A model generated the notes under the pieces. It was not told where the DNA came from, did not search any database, and saw only the letters and a list, made by a program, of their open reading frames with translations. DNA of 23,155 bases from a virus, in the IMG/VR virus record IMGVR_UViG_3300030329_001830, positions 22,817 through 45,971 of that record. One strand, given 5' to 3'. The position numbers and the translations under genes were made by a program. Shown here one piece after another: positions 20,728 through 23,155 of this stretch. The stretch's first letter is position 1. Each line of letters opens with the position of its first letter.

Positions 20728-21501
20728 ATGACTAAAAGACTACCATCAGACGCTGTAGAAATACGTAAAGTATACAGTAGTCAGGATTACGACTCATTCA
20801 GTTTTATAACTGGAAATAGAAACATAAATAAACTACATCTTGGAAAACTAAGAAGTTCCATGATGGACATGTATATACCAGTACCTATTGTGGTCAATGA
20901 ATTTTTACAGATCATTGATGGGCAACATAGGTTCATGGTATGTAAGGAAGAGAATTTGCCTTTGTATTTTGTAATGATAGAAGGACTTGGGCTTTCTGAC
21001 GTACAAAAGATAAATGAACTTATGAAAATATGGACAGCAGAGGCATTCATGGATTGCTATTGCGACCTTGCTCTTGAGGATCAAAACGGAAAATATGACG
21101 ACTATGTTGAATATAGAGACTTTAAACGACAATACGGATTCGGACACAACGAAACTCAAGCAATGCTTACTAACCAAAGAATGTTCAGTGGTAACTTATC
21201 AGAACGCTTTAGAAATGGAACATTCAAAATAGGTGATATCAGAAAAGCAAGAAATGTTGCTGAACGTATCACCGAGGTAAGCAAATACTATCAAGGTTAC
21301 AAAAGAAGAGGTTTTGTCATATCAATGCTGCACTGCTTTGCAACGCCTGAATATGACCATGACAGATTCTTAAGTAAACTTAGTTATCAAACCTATAAAT
21401 TGAATGATCAGCCTAATTACAAACAGTATTTACAGATCGTTCAAGATATATACAATTATCATGCAAGAGAAGACGATAGATTACTATTGGTATCTCCCTA
21501 A
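20728..21501 (+). CDS. ParB-like domain protein (DGQHR type)
   Basis: This 257-residue protein has an N-terminal ParB/Srx-like domain: KLHLGKLRSSMMDMYIPVPI, VVNEFLQIIDGQHRF (55-69) with the DGQHR signature at 64-68, then a helix-rich remainder. In this superfamily the motif binds nucleotide or forms part of a nuclease-like site; I cannot tell whether this protein is a CTPase-type clamp, a nuclease or a modified relative. The C-terminal part (about 120-257) contains helical repeats of unknown role. AAAGGAAAACAA precedes the ATG. Its position between DUF932 and single-strand annealing genes suggests a role in replication or recombination. It should act on DNA in the cytoplasm. Confidence 0.8.
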   Translation: MTKRLPSDAVEIRKVYSSQDYDSFSFITGNRNINKLHLGKLRSSMMDMYIPVPIVVNEFLQIIDGQHRFMVCKEENLPLYFVMIEGLGLSDVQKINELMKIWTAEAFMDCYCDLALEDQNGKYDDYVEYRDFKRQYGFGHNETQAMLTNQRMFSGNLSERFRNGTFKIGDIRKARNVAERITEVSKYYQGYKRRGFVISMLHCFATPEYDHDRFLSKLSYQTYKLNDQPNYKQYLQIVQDIYNYHAREDDRLLLVSP

Positions 21502-21530
21502 TTTCTCATATTATTGCATTTGGCGTTGAA

Positions 21531-21551
21531 GAAAAACGCCAGAATTCGTAA
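21531..21551 (+). other. Short perfect intercistronic hairpin
   Basis: TGGCGTT (21531-21537) and AACGCCA (21545-21551) pair perfectly over 7 bp around the loop GAAGAAA. No T-run follows. It lies 30 nt after one stop and 30 nt before the next ATG. Confidence 0.6.
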
Positions 21552-21581
21552 ATTAAAACACTAAGAATAAAGAGGAAATAA

Positions 21582-22220
21582 ATGATAGATGACACCCCAC
21601 AACACCCATTTGAATTACTGCGTCCAGTAGATTATAGTAAGTATGTAGAGAATAAGAATCATGGTTCTTTCGATGCAGATTACTTATCTTGGGCAGTATG
21701 TTGGTCAAAGCTTAAGTCTGTTGACCCAAATGCACATTACATAAAACATCCTGTAGAATTCTATCCCGATGGATCTGCAGAGGTTCATATAGAGCTTAGG
21801 TATTCAGATCATAATGGTGACGAATCAGTTCATCACGAATATCTTGCTGTGAGGAATTTCAGGATGCAAGCTGAAAGCAATCCAAACGCTGCACAGATAG
21901 AAAATACATTTCGTAGATGTGTAGCAAAAGCCGTGTCAATGGCTACTGGATTTGGTCTTGAGTTGTGGTATAACGAAGATATAAGAGATCTGGACTATAA
22001 ACCAGAAACTCTTATCAATGGACAGGCTACTGTTAAAGGAAACATAACTGTAGACCAAAATGTAAAACTAGATAGACTTTCTCGTGATCCCGTATTCAAA
22101 GGTTCTGACATGCAAAAACAAGTAAAAGAGTTTATTGCGTCACAACCCACTGAAAAGGAAGCAGAAGAGAAAATAAACAAACTTCAAGAAATGATAAAGA
22201 AGGAGAAGGCGAATGCCTGA
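21582..22220 (+). CDS. Single-strand annealing protein, Sak3/DUF1071 type
   Basis: This 212-residue protein matches the DUF1071 (Sak3) pattern. It has DADYLSWAVCWSKLKSVDPN (31-50), a beta-rich middle (AEVHIELRYSDHNGD), AVRNFRMQAE in place of the usual metal- or DNA-site strand, then NTFRRCVAKAVSMATGFGLE (108-127). The last is the most conserved part of the family. The C-terminal 60 residues form a Lys/Glu-rich helix. Such proteins anneal complementary single strands and serve phage recombination and concatemer formation. The AGAGGAAATAA site supports the ATG. It overlaps the following gene by 8 nt, implying coordinated production with a likely ssDNA-binding protein. Confidence 0.85.
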   Translation: MIDDTPQHPFELLRPVDYSKYVENKNHGSFDADYLSWAVCWSKLKSVDPNAHYIKHPVEFYPDGSAEVHIELRYSDHNGDESVHHEYLAVRNFRMQAESNPNAAQIENTFRRCVAKAVSMATGFGLELWYNEDIRDLDYKPETLINGQATVKGNITVDQNVKLDRLSRDPVFKGSDMQKQVKEFIASQPTEKEAEEKINKLQEMIKKEKANA

Positions 22221-22734
22221 AAACAAAGGTATATTCACTAAAAAGGCAAAGATAGTAGACGTTGTAGCTAGATACAATGTCAAAGAAACGTGGCAGAAAA
22301 GAGAAGATGATATCTCTTTGGAGATCACGTTAGATATAGGAAAAGATTTCCAACCTACTTATAAAATAGGCGGTTATTTTAATCGCAATGATGATGGTAC
22401 TATTAAGAATAATGGTACAGCAACCAAAGTAAAGATACTGCTGGAATCAGCAGGACTAAACTGGGAAGACTCATTGGACGAGAATAACCAACTATCAGAT
22501 ACTGCACTCGAAAAATTGCAAGGTGCTGAAATATGTACATTGTCTTATGTATATGGTACAAAACCAAACGGAAAGACTGGATGGACCTACTGGAACGAAG
22601 TAGGAAAGCCTAGTGACGGTGATGCATTAAAGGGAAAGTTTCTAAATGCAGTAGAAAATGGTTGGGTGAAAGACTACAGACCTAATGAATCAGAAAGCTC
22701 TGGTTCAAGCAGCTCAAAGGACTTTCAGCTCTAA
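22213..22734 (+). CDS. Probable ssDNA-binding-type protein
   Basis: This 173-residue protein has a beta-rich first half (AKIVDVVARYNVKETW, ISLEITLDIGKDF and PTYKIGGYFNR) and a middle helix-strand part (VKILLESAGLNW; AEICTLSYVYGT). It ends in a Ser-rich flexible tail, ESSGSSSSKDFQL. An OB-fold with a short disordered, partly acidic tail fits a single-strand DNA-binding protein. The position just after and overlapping an annealing protein, and just before a primase-like gene, supports this. The classical acidic DDDIPF tip is absent. The GAAGGAGAAGGCG site secures the start. I rate SSB as likely but unproven. Confidence 0.55.
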   Translation: MPENKGIFTKKAKIVDVVARYNVKETWQKREDDISLEITLDIGKDFQPTYKIGGYFNRNDDGTIKNNGTATKVKILLESAGLNWEDSLDENNQLSDTALEKLQGAEICTLSYVYGTKPNGKTGWTYWNEVGKPSDGDALKGKFLNAVENGWVKDYRPNESESSGSSSSKDFQL

Positions 22735-22750
22735 GAGCACGTCATCCCAT

Positions 22751-22785
22751 GCGAGGGAGCTTAACTTTGGGAGTTCCCTCGCTTT
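22751..22785 (+). other. Intercistronic hairpin, weak terminator or attenuator
   Basis: GCGAGGG (22751-22757) pairs with CCCTCGC (22776-22782). Inside it, AACT and AGTT can pair after a 5-nt bulge. Only three T follow, so full termination is doubtful. It lies 24 nt upstream of the primase-like gene. Confidence 0.55.
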
Positions 22786-22808
22786 CACTAATATAATGCG
22801 GAGTAACA

Positions 22809-23155
22809 ATGGACTACAGCAACTATTATGTTGAAGTAGCAATAGGAGATGTAACCTCAAGAAATACGATCATACCATATAAAGACCTAGGCAATATTGT
22901 GATGAGCAATATTGGCAAAGAGGTCTATAGAAGTATGTTCTTATACACTGAGGATATCGCATCTTTTGTTGCAGAAAGCGGAAGTATCAAAAAGTACGAA
23001 GGTATACAGGCGGTTGACAGGATAGTCTTCGACATTGATAAAGGTTCTGATGATGGAGACAAAGTAAAAGATAGAACATTTCAAGTTTATAGAAAGATCA
23101 AAGAACTTGGAGCATCATCAAAATACATCAATGTATGGTTCAGTGGAAGAGGATT
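22809..23155 (+). CDS. Archaeo-eukaryotic-type primase, 5' part (runs off the window)
   Basis: The first 115 codons are present, starting MDYSNYYVEVAIGDVTSRNT; the right edge cuts the gene. GCGGAGTAACA supports the ATG. Residues 72-77 (IVFDID) form the DxD motif that binds catalytic metal in archaeo-eukaryotic primases. The last residues in view (VWFSGRG, 109-115) are the start of the SGxGxH-type motif of the same active site, with the expected spacing of about 35 residues. A primase-polymerase or primase-helicase is likely; the rest must be read outside the window. It completes a replication module behind the annealing and probable SSB genes. Confidence 0.75.
   Translation, partial: MDYSNYYVEVAIGDVTSRNTIIPYKDLGNIVMSNIGKEVYRSMFLYTEDIASFVAESGSIKKYEGIQAVDRIVFDIDKGSDDGDKVKDRTFQVYRKIKELGASSKYINVWFSGRG

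Noticed and set aside
22792-22797. TATAAT as a -10 promoter element before the primase-like gene
   Set aside because: It lies only about 12 nt before the ATG and overlaps the ribosome-binding region; a start from it would give no usable leader, and no -35 sequence is in place.
1-23155. tRNA genes, CRISPR arrays, insertion sequences, integrase or attachment sites
   Set aside because: Reading both strands gave no cloverleaf with expected conserved arms, no regularly spaced repeat array, no transposase-like protein and no integrase; none can be supported.

Overview
The window is a contiguous piece of an AT-rich tailed-phage genome (Caudoviricetes). No host can be named from the sequence. Most genes have a good GGAG-type Shine-Dalgarno site, and several proteins resemble types common in aquatic phages. 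There are no tRNA genes, rRNA genes, insertion sequences, integrase or CRISPR array. The genome continues off both ends.

Left arm (about 1-13978, minus strand, transcribed leftwards): the packaging and virion operon. In transcription order it holds a small unknown ORF, a putative small terminase subunit, the large terminase (ATPase plus nuclease), the portal, a Gln/Glu-rich probable scaffold, the major capsid protein, a small beta-rich probable decoration protein, a 406-aa virion protein with a C-terminal coiled coil, two overlapping neck/adaptor-like ORFs, a small beta protein, a 1167-aa fibre with about 28 YadA-head-like repeats, and two small charged proteins. The genes are tightly packed, and several overlap by 4-17 nt.

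Control region (13979-14332): a divergent non-coding stretch, GC-rich and full of inverted repeats, between the leftward virion operon and the rightward genes. A perfect 12-bp palindrome (13730-13760) and a 16-nt element repeated in inverted orientation (13704-13719 and 14127-14142) lie at its borders.

Right arm, first part (14333-16534, plus strand): small genes kept apart by intrinsic terminators. Each is preceded by a recurring leader of the form TTACCC, T-run, AT-rich stretch, AGGAGTAA. A candidate structured non-coding RNA with a pseudoknot, mutually exclusive pairings and its own terminator lies at 16167-16340. Three of the small proteins carry zinc-ribbon-like Cys pairs.

Right arm, second part (16524-19638): overlapping small genes of unknown function, probably host-takeover or accessory genes. 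Third part (19619-23155): a replication/recombination module made of a DUF932 protein, a ParB-like DGQHR protein, a Sak3/DUF1071 single-strand annealing protein, a possible ssDNA-binding protein and, running off the right edge, the start of an archaeo-eukaryotic-type primase with FDID and FSGRG motifs. Strong hairpins without U-tracts sit in the larger gaps of this module. Together these genes would prime, coat and anneal phage DNA for replication and concatemer formation, after which the left-arm terminase packages it.
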